Shown one piece after another: positions 23,676-33,494 of a stretch of DNA of 64,000 nt (position 1 is its first letter; every line of letters starts with the position of its first letter). Origin of the DNA: a virus; IMG/VR virus record IMGVR_UViG_3300028384_001500, positions 1 to 64,000 of that record; one strand, given 5' to 3'. The position numbers and the translations under genes were made by a program. The notes below the pieces were generated by a model that was given only the letters and a program-made list of their open reading frames with translations, was not told the origin of the DNA and ran no database searches.

Positions 23676-24100
23676 ATTTTAAAATACTCCCATATCATTT
23701 TTTCTGCGACAACGACATGTGATTTAAGATATCCTAGACACTCTGACTTAAGCTTGTTTAATGATGTCCACTCATATCCTTCATGTTCTATTTCACCAGA
23801 AATTGGATTTTTACCTATTACTACCTCATCGTCTGTGTCTACGTACCCTACCCATAAAGCTAGTGGCCCAAAAACAATAGGCTCTTTAGATATTAATCTT
23901 GGATTAAGGCCTGACTCTTCAAAACACTCCCTTTTTGCTGCTTCAAAAGCGCTTTCTTCTGGATCGATTGAACCTTTAGGTACATCGTATCTACCTCCAG
24001 CACGCCTTCTATGCTTAGGTAGCGCTACTAATCCTAACACTTCTGGGTTATTAAAATTATTTCTAAACACTATAATCCCAGCTGCAGTTACCTTTGACAT
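23672..24100 (-). CDS. NUDIX hydrolase
   Basis: 142 residues. Full Nudix box at 43-65: GSIDPEESAFEAAKRECF and then EESGL (G-x5-E-x7-RE-x2-EE-x-G-x). The N-terminal AAGIIVFR and RRRAGGRYDVPKG fit the small NUDIX hydrolases that cleave nucleoside diphosphates linked to another group. Could be an NTP-cleaning or (di)nucleotide-clearing enzyme. Next to a nucleotidyltransferase and a PLP enzyme. Confidence 0.88.
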   Translation of the reverse strand: MSKVTAAGIIVFRNNFNNPEVLGLVALPKHRRRAGGRYDVPKGSIDPEESAFEAAKRECFEESGLNPRLISKEPIVFGPLALWVGYVDTDDEVVIGKNPISGEIEHEGYEWTSLNKLKSECLGYLKSHVVVAEKMIWEYFKI

Positions 24101-24109
24101 AATAACCCC

Positions 24110-24529
24110 TTAAATGTAATCGTCTGTGTCTTCGTCTTCAAAGTCAAATATTTCTACATCGTCTTCGAAGTCGCTATTGAAGTTCATAGCACTGTCTGGT
24201 TCAGGTATATAATCAGGATCTTTCATGACACTATCAGGTGAAAGGGGGTCACCTTTTGAAAATGAATTAAAGTCATCCAAAAAGGAAGCATACATATCCA
24301 TATATTGATCGATGGACATTGTCTCTCCTGATATAGCATCATCAACTGTCATGACACCTGCTTCTTTAAACCCTTCTAATACTTCTACTAAGTCTTCTTC
24401 ATTTTTAACAACAGTTTCAGCACCGTCTTCTGATGTAATCATATACCCTACATGCGGTGATTTTTGAATGATTATATTTGCACCTGTTACAGCTTCAGTT
24501 AATAATCTTCTTAATATTTTTCTACTCAT
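24110..24529 (-). CDS. Tagged acidic protein
   Basis: 139 residues. Starts MSRKILRRLLTEAVTGANII: basic helix with an LTE site before Ala, very like the T4 pattern. The C-terminal third is acidic (FNSDFEDDVEIFDFEDEDTD). The middle (VGYMITSEDGAETVVKNEED) may be a small fold. A promoter-like element lies 20 bases upstream. Function unknown. Confidence 0.6.
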   Translation of the reverse strand: MSRKILRRLLTEAVTGANIIIQKSPHVGYMITSEDGAETVVKNEEDLVEVLEGFKEAGVMTVDDAISGETMSIDQYMDMYASFLDDFNSFSKGDPLSPDSVMKDPDYIPEPDSAMNFNSDFEDDVEIFDFEDEDTDDYI

Positions 24530-24550
24530 ATCCTTCCTTAGTTCTTTTAA

Positions 24551-24578
24551 TTTATATAGCTAAATATAATAATTTACA
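24551..24578 (-). promoter_or_regulatory. Possible promoter, TGTAAA-N16-TATAAA
   Basis: TGTAAA (24573-24578) and TATAAA (24551-24556) on the minus strand with the standard 16-base spacing, start expected ~24544 and ATG at 24529. One mismatch in each box. Confidence 0.5.
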
Positions 24579-24579
24579 A

Positions 24580-25050
24580 TTAAAAATATCTAATTGCAGG
24601 TACTGGATTTCTATAAATTGATGTTAAGTCTTCTATCTTATATGCACATGCATAATCTGCAATTGCTGTCATTAATAATTCAAAAAATTCCATAAAGTGA
24701 TCAGATAGTTCATCCATTTCTACTCCTAAGCTGAGAATATGATCTAGGTACAGTTGAAAGTCTGAGTAATTATCTTCAACCCAGCTTCCAAATGTCCTAA
24801 ATACTTCATCATATATTCTATCATAATGTGGATGAAACGGTTCACATCTACCTGGATTAGGATCTCTTCTAGGATCCCATCCTCCTCCGTTTCCGTCGTC
24901 ACCTCCGCCTCCGCCGCCGCCTCGTCTAGGCGGAATTACAGGTGGTATCTGACCTCCTCCAGCGCCGGCACCAAGATCGAAGTCTTGACCAAAAGTATCT
25001 CTAAATTCTTTCAATATTAATCTTCTAAGTTTTTTTCTATTTAATTTCAC
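24580..25050 (-). CDS. Tagged protein with Gly/Pro-rich linker
   Basis: 156 residues. Tag MKLNRKKLRRLILKEFRDTF, then a Gly/Pro-rich stretch (LGAGAGGGQIPPVIPPRRGG, then more Gly) and a C-terminal helical domain (VEDNYSDFQLYLDHILSLGV). The LILKEFRD segment and Gly/Pro linker recur in the gene at 25821-26399, so they are related in the leader. Function unknown. Confidence 0.6.
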   Translation of the reverse strand: MKLNRKKLRRLILKEFRDTFGQDFDLGAGAGGGQIPPVIPPRRGGGGGGGDDGNGGGWDPRRDPNPGRCEPFHPHYDRIYDEVFRTFGSWVEDNYSDFQLYLDHILSLGVEMDELSDHFMEFFELLMTAIADYACAYKIEDLTSIYRNPVPAIRYF

Positions 25051-25068
25051 AATCTTTCCCTTTTATTT

Positions 25069-25824
25069 TTATAATATTACTAGTTTTCCTCTTTCGAACA
25101 AAAAATGATATGAATCTTCCCAAAATACAACAGGTGGAAAATTACCAGCTGGACTTTGACCGTGGGTTAAGTTTTGTTCACCAATCCCACAGTCTTCTAC
25201 GTCGTATCTACTAACATATGTTTTATTTGCAATATTCATTATAGCAGTAACTACTTTATGACGAGCATCAACTTCAGAATCCATACCCATGTGATCATCA
25301 ATATCAGACTGGGTTATTTCTTTCTTTTTTGCTGCAACTCTAATCACCATGTTGTTAAGATCTTCGGGTTCTATTGCATAAGGCTGTGATCTATTATCTT
25401 TTGCCAAATAAAAGACCGGCCCATCCCAACCAGCGAGCACATAATTCAATTCTTTCCCCACAATGCTATTTAAAATACTAAAATCGCTCGAGGTTAAATA
25501 GTTTCCAATTTCTCCTATTCTTCTTGAAAATGCTTTATTATTAAAATCATTGATATCATCTACATAGTCTGAACCCTTGTAAGGTAATTCTTCGTAAGGA
25601 GCGCTATTGTCGTTTGGAAATACTAATTCATCTTGCTGAAGAGACGACGCTAGCTGATAGCCAGCCCTGCGATCTTCTTCGCTATCTGACGTCGTCAATT
25701 GTGAGGTCTTTTTTCTTATTTGAGGGGTGACGTGCATACTAGGATCCCTAGGCCACTTGTAATAATTGCTTCCGTAAATCGCTTCATTGATTAACTCTCT
25801 AAGCTTTCTTCTATTTAATTTCAT
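25069..25824 (-). CDS. Tagged protein of unknown function
   Basis: 251 residues. Tag MKLNRRKLRELINEAIYGSN with INE before Ala as a likely cleavage site. The body is mixed helix and strand with no known motif; GWDGPVFYLAKDN and VVFWEDSYHFLFERGKLVIL are distinctive. Overlaps the downstream tagged gene by 4 bases, so it is in the tagged operon. Confidence 0.6.
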   Translation of the reverse strand: MKLNRRKLRELINEAIYGSNYYKWPRDPSMHVTPQIRKKTSQLTTSDSEEDRRAGYQLASSLQQDELVFPNDNSAPYEELPYKGSDYVDDINDFNNKAFSRRIGEIGNYLTSSDFSILNSIVGKELNYVLAGWDGPVFYLAKDNRSQPYAIEPEDLNNMVIRVAAKKKEITQSDIDDHMGMDSEVDARHKVVTAIMNIANKTYVSRYDVEDCGIGEQNLTHGQSPAGNFPPVVFWEDSYHFLFERGKLVIL

Positions 25825-26399
25825 TTTCTTCCTACCTTTGTATAATAATCAATTAAAAATGCCCTACTATTTAGAAAATCTTCCATAGTAAAAGGATCCG
25901 GATCGCTTGCGCCTGAAGCTTCTAAATTATCCAAGTCATCTTGTATGTCTTCACTACTTTTATTTTTTACAGCTTTGGCAATTGCAACAATAATACTCAT
26001 AGCCTTATTTACATCCATGCCATTTAACACACTTACAAATTTTTGTCCGGCAATATGTATTATTTTATGTTCGCCCTTTCCATAATTAACAGCAATAGCA
26101 ACGCCTTCTTGCAGTGCATCGATAGTTAAACTCACATCAGGATCGATCATGTTTTTAACTACTTGCCGTTTAAAAGGAACTATTCCGTCGCTTCTAACAA
26201 AATGATGATATCCTATTCTTTTCAAACGACTGATAACTTCCATAGGCCAATCTTTTGGTCCTCCACCCTCATCATCGTCATCCAGAGGTGGTAAATCAGG
26301 AGGACCGCCACTGGTTAAATCTAGGTCACCAAAGTCTCCAGTAATATCTCTAAATTCTTTAAGAATTAATTTTTTAAGTTGTCTTCTTGTAATTTTCAC
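25821..26399 (-). CDS. Tagged protein with Gly/Pro/Asp linker
   Basis: 192 residues. Tag MKITRRQLKKLILKEFRDIT, linker with TSGGPPDLPPLDDDDEGGG, then a folded domain containing AIAVNYGKGEHKIIHIAGQK and a long helix (KAMSIIVAIAKAVKN). The leader matches that of 24580-25050. Function unknown. Confidence 0.6.
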   Translation of the reverse strand: MKITRRQLKKLILKEFRDITGDFGDLDLTSGGPPDLPPLDDDDEGGGPKDWPMEVISRLKRIGYHHFVRSDGIVPFKRQVVKNMIDPDVSLTIDALQEGVAIAVNYGKGEHKIIHIAGQKFVSVLNGMDVNKAMSIIVAIAKAVKNKSSEDIQDDLDNLEASGASDPDPFTMEDFLNSRAFLIDYYTKVGRK

Positions 26400-26414
26400 T
26401 TTTATTTCCTTAAT

Positions 26415-28709
26415 TTAAATATTATGCAATACATCGTTATCTAAAGACCAAATACCTTCGCTAATTCTTGCCTTAATTTCATCAGCAATTTTTGTCTTAA
26501 TATCGTCAGGTACCGGTCGTGTAATTGTTTCTACAGATCCGTCAGCTCGATATCTTTTTATTTCTTGGGTTTTAAGTTCCATACTATTATACTTATCTAG
26601 TAAAAATTGATCATCACATTTTACTTTATTATATATGAATATATCGTGATATTCAAGAAAATGTTTCTTGAAATGCTGTATGGCTCTTTCAGAAATGTAG
26701 TTACTAGCTGCGATATAAGAGAGTAAACGTGCAAGAGGATTATCACCAGCAGAATTCGCATCATATTGTGCAAACTCCCCTGTTAGTAGAGGTTCAATAT
26801 AAATATCGATATCAGCTTGATGAGCATACTTAGATATCTTTTCTCTACCTTTAAGTCCTCCTTCGGGTTCGATAAATCTATAAAACTCTGATAAACTCAT
26901 TTGAAAAAACTCAGGAAAGTGTTCATCAATTGCATTTTCTAATTCTTGAATCATGACTGGCGTCTCTTGCCTTGTCATTCTATAGTAAACATTATGAGAA
27001 GGCAGCATTGATAATACTCTGATCATAAGTCCGGTAGCCAACCCATCTTCGTCAGTCATGCGAGGTAATGTTCTTCTCTTACCATCTGGCCCTCTAACAG
27101 GCAAAAAACCAAAGTCTACTAATCGACGCATAATTTTTAAAAAATAATTAAATCTATGTTCTATAACTTCTGTAAAAAATTTGCTTTTAAGTTCTTCATT
27201 TTGAGAACTGGTATATACACTTTCTACAGTTCTTAATCCTCTATAGTCACTATCATATTTTGATGATTTAGAGTTATCTATAATATTCTGCACTCCTTTT
27301 TCACTTAAGACGTCTGATTCGTATTTGTTAATCTCACTCGCAAAGTTAGGGTGTGGCGGAAAAATTAGATGCTGAACTTCCATAACTTCATCAACTAGTT
27401 CTTCAAAATAGTAATCAATATCATCCTCAGAAACGTTAGTTTTGCCTAATGTAAGTTGTGTATGAAGTACTAAATACTTTTGAAAAAAATCACCTGCTAA
27501 AAGGTGGCTTTGACGAATTAAAATAAAATTAACGATATCTTTTATTGCCCTTTTTGAGTTACTTTTAAAAGCATAGCTTTTATTTTCCTTAAATGCGTCA
27601 ATGGGGTTTGAAGAACTCGTAATTAGCCTATAAACTCTTTCAACAGTATCAAGAGTTATACCTGAATTCTCACCTTTAGGTTTTTTAATGCTATGCAGTA
27701 AAAAGATCGGATCATAAAAAAATATGAATTCAAAAACTTCTTGAGACTTTTCATAGCTTGATGCAGAAATCTGTTCAATGTAATCTCTTTTTTCGTCTTC
27801 ACCGTAATCCTTGATTACACTTTTTAAGTATAGTATATCTTGGCATGCTCTTTTAAATGACTCTTTTGCTGGGTGGTTACTACCTATTACTTGAGCTTCG
27901 GCTTTAAGTATCCCCATTATCTTGTCGTAATATTGGCCCAGGCCTGCCTCAGATCTTAAGTGGTGATCTTTTATTCCTTTGTTCGCCGCATCTACTGATA
28001 AACTACCATCTTGACCGGTAAGAGTAGGCGAACCATGAACAAATCCAATTGAAATACGTGAGTCGTTATTATCCATAAATGGTTCTTTTTGCACTTTAAA
28101 AGGATCGTCAGGAGTACGACTATAGTCCATAACATAAAAAAGAATAATGTCTTCTTTTTCTCTACCCACATAAGAAAGAAAAAGATTTTGACCTTTTGTT
28201 TTAGTTGTACACCAAGACGTGTCTTTACCACTAATATCGCATGCTGTAGATCCTTTGACAGTCTTTGGTAATAAAATAGTCCATGGGCCTACTTGATCGA
28301 TCTTTTCTACCTGATTCGGATCATCAATCGTTTTAACTGTTGGTTCTGGTTTGCTTTTCCTGCTATCAATTAAAGCGTCAACTTGCGATAACACCCTACG
28401 CAAATCATTAACCGTTTTATAATTTTTTTTAGATAAGTTAGTAGGATATCCGTTTTCTCTCACAATTGCTTGTACTTGAGGCTCAAAAAATCTAATGACG
28501 TCGGGGACAACGTCTTGGATAGGCTCTGTACCACGTGTTTTCTGAATCCAAGATAGTTTGTCAATCACAGTTAGCCCTTTATTATATGCATCGAGAAGAG
28601 GCGTTTGATCAGGTTTCGGCTGAGTTTTGATCCATTCTCTTGTTTTTCTACTCTCAAGCAGCAGGCTTTCTAATAAAATTTTTCTTAGTCTTCTTTTTGT
28701 TATTTTCAT
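26415..28709 (-). CDS. Large tagged paralogue A (WCTTK family)
   Basis: 764 residues. Tag MKITKRRLRKILLESLLLES (LLE sites), then TREWIKTQPKPDQ. A conserved block contains VGPWTILLPKT, DTSWCTTKT, ILFYVMDYSRTPDDP, NNDSRISIGF and LSVDAAN at about 150-260. The block is repeated in the next two upstream genes. The C-terminal ~480 residues are helical and diverged. The WCT block recalls a motif I have seen in other phage proteins but I cannot name the activity. One of three tandem copies, each 760-830 residues. Confidence 0.7.
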   Translation of the reverse strand: MKITKRRLRKILLESLLLESRKTREWIKTQPKPDQTPLLDAYNKGLTVIDKLSWIQKTRGTEPIQDVVPDVIRFFEPQVQAIVRENGYPTNLSKKNYKTVNDLRRVLSQVDALIDSRKSKPEPTVKTIDDPNQVEKIDQVGPWTILLPKTVKGSTACDISGKDTSWCTTKTKGQNLFLSYVGREKEDIILFYVMDYSRTPDDPFKVQKEPFMDNNDSRISIGFVHGSPTLTGQDGSLSVDAANKGIKDHHLRSEAGLGQYYDKIMGILKAEAQVIGSNHPAKESFKRACQDILYLKSVIKDYGEDEKRDYIEQISASSYEKSQEVFEFIFFYDPIFLLHSIKKPKGENSGITLDTVERVYRLITSSSNPIDAFKENKSYAFKSNSKRAIKDIVNFILIRQSHLLAGDFFQKYLVLHTQLTLGKTNVSEDDIDYYFEELVDEVMEVQHLIFPPHPNFASEINKYESDVLSEKGVQNIIDNSKSSKYDSDYRGLRTVESVYTSSQNEELKSKFFTEVIEHRFNYFLKIMRRLVDFGFLPVRGPDGKRRTLPRMTDEDGLATGLMIRVLSMLPSHNVYYRMTRQETPVMIQELENAIDEHFPEFFQMSLSEFYRFIEPEGGLKGREKISKYAHQADIDIYIEPLLTGEFAQYDANSAGDNPLARLLSYIAASNYISERAIQHFKKHFLEYHDIFIYNKVKCDDQFLLDKYNSMELKTQEIKRYRADGSVETITRPVPDDIKTKIADEIKARISEGIWSLDNDVLHNI

Positions 28710-31000
28710 TAGTATCCGTCCATTTCAATATTAAGCTCTTCCAATATTTCTGTTCCTAGTGTCCAAGTGCTAGGATAAGCATAGAATGCTCTGTCTTCTA
28801 TCTCTGCATACACAAGATCTCCAAAATAGGTTTTGTCTTCGATTGTTCTTGTATACTGTGTGTCTGGTAGTTGTGGACCTTCTGACGCTGAATAGTACCT
28901 TAATACTCTATAAAGGTCAACTAGATATTGATCGCTTGAATACTTAGGATTTCTTAAAAAACCGTCAAAGTCAACACACATATTGTTTTTTATATAGTTT
29001 GCCATTTTTTCTGAAATAAAAGGACTGCCTATTAAAAATCTTATTAATTCATCAAAAAATGTTATTTCTCTAGAGGGAGTCCAACGATTTTGGCCAAACC
29101 CAGTAAGCCAACCCAAGTCTGAATCTTTAACATATGTGCTAATCATTAAACTGTTTATTCCTCTATTTCCTCCCTTAATAAAACTTTTAAATTGACTAGG
29201 CTTCATTTGATAAAATTCAGGAAATATCGATACAAAATAGTTTTCAACATCCTGGATTAACTTTTGCTGCATTCCTCTAGCATTTTCAATAAAGGCTCCT
29301 CTTCCACCAACCAATTCTTGCCGCACGATAGTTATCGCAATTCCGTCTTTTTGGTCTAACAAAGGAATATCCAACCCTTCAAATCCACCATATTCGGTAA
29401 ATTTACTGCGACCTTTATCTATTAGATATCGAAAAGATTTTAAGACATGTTCATATCTGGTAGAGACTCCTGACTCATAAAATTTTTCTTTTATATTATC
29501 TGAAGCTATATTGTAAATCCCTCTAATTTGATTTTGCTTACCTTGATCGATAAAATCTTGTATACCTTCATCTGATAATTGGTAAGTATGTCTTTCATGT
29601 ATTTTTTGAGCAATCTTAGGGTGGTATTGAAAACCTCTATGGTGTCCGTAAGATAATATATTTTCAACTAGATCATTCATTCTAACTGATGGGTCAATAA
29701 CTGTTCCTCGACTCATTTGACCTGTGCTAATTAATTTCTCATCAAGTAACTCGTTGTATAGATCAAAGAACTTATCAAACATGACGTCACTCATAAGGTA
29801 GCTTTTAAAAGTCAACACGTCAAAAATAAGCATGTCACTAGAATATCTTGAGCCACCTTGATATTGTGCAAATATTTTGCCCAAAGCAAGTCTTTTTGTT
29901 GAGAATTCATTATATATTTTTTCTAAGGTATCTTTCGAAAAATTCACAGTTTGGTAGCCTTCGCCTCTAGCTCTAATTACATCATAAAAAGTATCTGGTG
30001 TAGAAAACAAAATAAATTCCACAACTTCTGGGGATGCCTCATTTAAATTTGCTGCCACCTGATTAAGGTAGTCATTCTTTGCATCCTTATCATAGTCTTT
30101 GATTATATTTTTTAAATACAGTAAGTCTTTTCTAGCTCGTTTAATAGACTCTTTAGCAGGGTGATTTGAGCCAATAGTCGTAGCTTCAGCTGTTAAAATT
30201 GACATAATTTGATCGTAATACTGTCCTAGGCCATTATTTGAGCTAAGTATTCTTTTGTTTAGACCCATGTTTGCTGCATCAACTGACAAACCCCCACTTT
30301 GACCGTCAAGTACAGGGCTGCCATTCATAAACCCAATGCACATTCGACTGTCATTGTTTGCCATGCAAGCTTCTTTTCTGACTTTGTGAGGATCATCTGG
30401 GGTGCGACTGTAATCCATGATATAGAAAAGAATAATATCAGCATTTTCTCTGCCTACATAAGAGAGAAATAGATTTTGCCCACGAGATTTTGTTGTGCAC
30501 CAAGTTGTATCTTTTCCACTAATATCACAAGACACAGAACCAGTTACAGTTCTGGGCATTAAGATTGTCCATGGGCCTACTTCGGCTATCTTGTCAACAT
30601 GGCTAGGATCATCAATAGGATTTGTTTGTTGCGTTGATGTAGCTGCTTTTCTGCTATCAATAAGCGTATCTACTTGTCTAATTACTCTACGCAATTCTCC
30701 CACAGTTGGGTAAGTTCTTCTATTTAAGTTAGTCTGATATCCGTTTTCTTTTACAATTGCCTGTACTTGCGGCTCAAAAAATCTAACGACGTCTGGTACT
30801 ACATCTTGGATAGGCTCTGTGCCTCTGACCTTTTGAATCCAAGATAATTTATCAACAACTGTTAGCCCTTTATTGTAACCGTCAAGTAGTGCTTCTTGAT
30901 CGGGTTTAGGCTGAGTCTTGATCCATTCTCTTGTTTTTCTACTCTCAAGCAATAAACTTTCCCATAAAATTTTTCTAAGTCTTTTCTTTGTAATCTTCAT
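28709..31000 (-). CDS. Large tagged paralogue B (WCTTK family)
   Basis: 763 residues, nearly colinear with paralogue A: tag MKITKKRLRKILWESLLLES, then TREWIKTQPKPDQ, VGPWTILMPRT, DTTWCTTKS, ILFYIMDYSRTPDDP, NNDSRMCIGF and LSVDAANMGLN. Identity is highest over the first 300 residues and drops after, so the N-terminal half is under stronger constraint. Overlaps paralogue A by 1 base. Recent tandem duplication is likely. Confidence 0.7.
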   Translation of the reverse strand: MKITKKRLRKILWESLLLESRKTREWIKTQPKPDQEALLDGYNKGLTVVDKLSWIQKVRGTEPIQDVVPDVVRFFEPQVQAIVKENGYQTNLNRRTYPTVGELRRVIRQVDTLIDSRKAATSTQQTNPIDDPSHVDKIAEVGPWTILMPRTVTGSVSCDISGKDTTWCTTKSRGQNLFLSYVGRENADIILFYIMDYSRTPDDPHKVRKEACMANNDSRMCIGFMNGSPVLDGQSGGLSVDAANMGLNKRILSSNNGLGQYYDQIMSILTAEATTIGSNHPAKESIKRARKDLLYLKNIIKDYDKDAKNDYLNQVAANLNEASPEVVEFILFSTPDTFYDVIRARGEGYQTVNFSKDTLEKIYNEFSTKRLALGKIFAQYQGGSRYSSDMLIFDVLTFKSYLMSDVMFDKFFDLYNELLDEKLISTGQMSRGTVIDPSVRMNDLVENILSYGHHRGFQYHPKIAQKIHERHTYQLSDEGIQDFIDQGKQNQIRGIYNIASDNIKEKFYESGVSTRYEHVLKSFRYLIDKGRSKFTEYGGFEGLDIPLLDQKDGIAITIVRQELVGGRGAFIENARGMQQKLIQDVENYFVSIFPEFYQMKPSQFKSFIKGGNRGINSLMISTYVKDSDLGWLTGFGQNRWTPSREITFFDELIRFLIGSPFISEKMANYIKNNMCVDFDGFLRNPKYSSDQYLVDLYRVLRYYSASEGPQLPDTQYTRTIEDKTYFGDLVYAEIEDRAFYAYPSTWTLGTEILEELNIEMDGY

Positions 31001-31003
31001 AAT

Positions 31004-33493
31004 TTAATACTCAACATCAAAATCAAGAAAGTCTTCTTGACTGTTAGCTATTTCCATTTCTTTTTGTTTCCGCTCCACAATACTTTTTATCTCAATTGAT
31101 TTTTCCGGAAAAGTTGATATTAACCATCTTTCGTATGTGCCTACAACGTACTTAAAACCAGTTGAGCATTTGACATTTTTAAAAAAGTGCATTATTATTT
31201 TTTCAGTTCTGTATTTATCTATGTTGGTCATTCTTTGATACAAATAACCTCCAGGCGCGTCTTCTGTTAATATTTTTTCCACGGCGCCTACAGACAAAGC
31301 TCCAGATCCAATCATGCCGGCGATTGCATTTGCTGCATGGTATATACCCATTAGATCTGAATCTTTAAATTCGTTAGCTATTTGGTAAGATTGAACTAGG
31401 GGGAAGTTTTTAATAGAGGGGAACATTACTAAAAGTTTATAGACTAACTCTCCTACTGGTGCATAAAAATGCTGATATAAGCCAGGCGGCAGCTTAAGAT
31501 CTTCTTTCAGGTAGTCAGCATTTAGTCCTATAACTCTGTCATAAGCAGCTCTACAAAATATTACTTCGAGTGGAAATTCTCTATCAGCTAATTTTACCCC
31601 TTTGCTGTCGTATTCTTTTGACATTTCAAAATATTTAAGGTAATTTTCTTTTATTTTTAGACTATTAAACTCTTGCTCGTTTAAAAATCTTCCACCCTCT
31701 TCAGGCTTTAGGAAGGGTGATGCTATTAACGATATCACATTAGAAAAAACATCATTAACAATATCAAAATCGTATACTTTTGAAAGATCACCACCTCTAT
31801 CAGATTTAAAATCTTCCATGCTGTTTTTTGCTCTTTCAAAAACTGTATCGATTAAATCTTGAGTGGGAATAGCGTTGTACTCTTTCATAAATAATAAAAT
31901 ATCATCAGGTAACCGATCACCTTCAATGCCAACATAACCATACTGGTTTTTTGTAAAGTCTAATATGACATACATTGCAAAAGTTTTATCATCTACATTT
32001 TTCGGCCTAATTACATTTGTCTGCGCCCCTAATCTTTCAATTATATTTTCATCTGTTTTGTGTGCTTTGTAAAAATAATCAACAATCTTGTTGTGAATCA
32101 TGTTGAAAACATTTTTATTAATACTACTGCTAACACCCGGTGCACCAACTAATACTAATAACATTCTTGCTTTTTGATCTGATACCTTGTCCCACGTACT
32201 ATTTTCGCTCAAGTCCATCAAGTCTTTTGAAAACATCCACTTATCAGACTTTGTAGCTGCGTCAACTTTTCTAACATACTCTTTAATTTTTTTAGTACTT
32301 GCATTTTTAAAAACGTAAGGTAGCGCATTGTTATGAAAATTATAATTTCTCCAAAACAAAAATTCAATAACAGGAGGAGAGAATACTTCAGCCGGATCTT
32401 CACCGTTATCTTCCATCTTCGCCCAATAATTACTTAACTCACTATAAAAAGACTGTTTAGATTCAGGCTTAAAATCTTTAATGTGATCTTTTAAAAAGAA
32501 TATATCACGTGCAGCATTTTCTAAAAGTCCTTGTGCTGGGTGTTTTCCGTCTAAAGAATCAGATTTATCTTTAAGTAGTTTCATTATTTGAGTGTAATGT
32601 GGACCTAAAGCCTGTTTGACATCTTCTTCATTCAATCCCATATTTGCGGCATCGACAGACATACCTCCATGACCTTGACCAAAAATAGGTTGACCACCTC
32701 GAAAACCTATTGATAATCTACTGTCGTTATTTGCGATACACGACTTTTGTCTAGGCGTCTTAGGATCGTCAGGTTTTCTGCTATAATCCATCACATAAAA
32801 AAGAATAACCTCGGCACTACCGCCTACATAATTATGAAACAAGTTTTCACCGTCTCTTTTTGTAGTGCACCAAGTCGTATCACGTGCTGTGCTGATATCA
32901 CAAGATATTGAACCACCAACAGTAATTGGCATCAATACTGACCATGGGCCAACTTGTCCAAGAATATCTACATCATCAGTGTTAAAACCTTGAGGATTGT
33001 TAGCAGTTGCAACTATTTTTGAAGGCTCTTTTTTGCGCAATTTTTCTTCTTCTCTTCTTTTATTAGTTGCATCGATTAAATCAGTTACTTTTGTCAGTGC
33101 CATGATATTAGGATAGTAGCTAGTTGTTAAGTTTGTATGAATACCTGCCCCTCTCATCATGTTTTGATTCTGAGGTTCGAGAAACTTTTTTACCGCATCG
33201 ACGATATAAAGAATGTCAATGCTATCTCCATATTCAATGTCAGTTTGCGTTACTTCTCCCGGTGATAATGGGATTCCTAACTCTTGATAGTTTATTGGAA
33301 TATTCTTTCTAATTTTTTTAATCCAAGCAAGAGCATCTAATTTAGTAATACCGTCATTATAGGCAATTAAAAGATCAGCGCCTTCGCTAGGATCATCAGG
33401 GTCGACATTAGACTTAATCCACTCTCTTGCAGCACGTGTTTCTAAAATAATATATTCTATTAATAGACTTAAATTTTCTTTTTTAATTTTCAC
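31004..33493 (-). CDS. Large tagged paralogue C (WCTTK family), GTG start
   Basis: 829 residues from a GTG at 33493. The GTG gives MKIKKENLSLLIEYIILETR, which realigns the leader with its paralogues, follows GGTGG, and comes 1 base after the upstream stop; the longer frame to 33667 runs through that gene. The block VGPWSVLMPIT, DTTWCTTKR, ILFYVMDYSRKPDDP, NNDSRLSIGF and SVDAANMGLN is conserved. C-terminal half diverged, and an added loop (WIKKIRKNIPINYQELGIPL) lies early on. Most distant of the three copies. Confidence 0.7.
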   Translation of the reverse strand: MKIKKENLSLLIEYIILETRAAREWIKSNVDPDDPSEGADLLIAYNDGITKLDALAWIKKIRKNIPINYQELGIPLSPGEVTQTDIEYGDSIDILYIVDAVKKFLEPQNQNMMRGAGIHTNLTTSYYPNIMALTKVTDLIDATNKRREEEKLRKKEPSKIVATANNPQGFNTDDVDILGQVGPWSVLMPITVGGSISCDISTARDTTWCTTKRDGENLFHNYVGGSAEVILFYVMDYSRKPDDPKTPRQKSCIANNDSRLSIGFRGGQPIFGQGHGGMSVDAANMGLNEEDVKQALGPHYTQIMKLLKDKSDSLDGKHPAQGLLENAARDIFFLKDHIKDFKPESKQSFYSELSNYWAKMEDNGEDPAEVFSPPVIEFLFWRNYNFHNNALPYVFKNASTKKIKEYVRKVDAATKSDKWMFSKDLMDLSENSTWDKVSDQKARMLLVLVGAPGVSSSINKNVFNMIHNKIVDYFYKAHKTDENIIERLGAQTNVIRPKNVDDKTFAMYVILDFTKNQYGYVGIEGDRLPDDILLFMKEYNAIPTQDLIDTVFERAKNSMEDFKSDRGGDLSKVYDFDIVNDVFSNVISLIASPFLKPEEGGRFLNEQEFNSLKIKENYLKYFEMSKEYDSKGVKLADREFPLEVIFCRAAYDRVIGLNADYLKEDLKLPPGLYQHFYAPVGELVYKLLVMFPSIKNFPLVQSYQIANEFKDSDLMGIYHAANAIAGMIGSGALSVGAVEKILTEDAPGGYLYQRMTNIDKYRTEKIIMHFFKNVKCSTGFKYVVGTYERWLISTFPEKSIEIKSIVERKQKEMEIANSQEDFLDFDVEY

Positions 33494-33494
33494 T

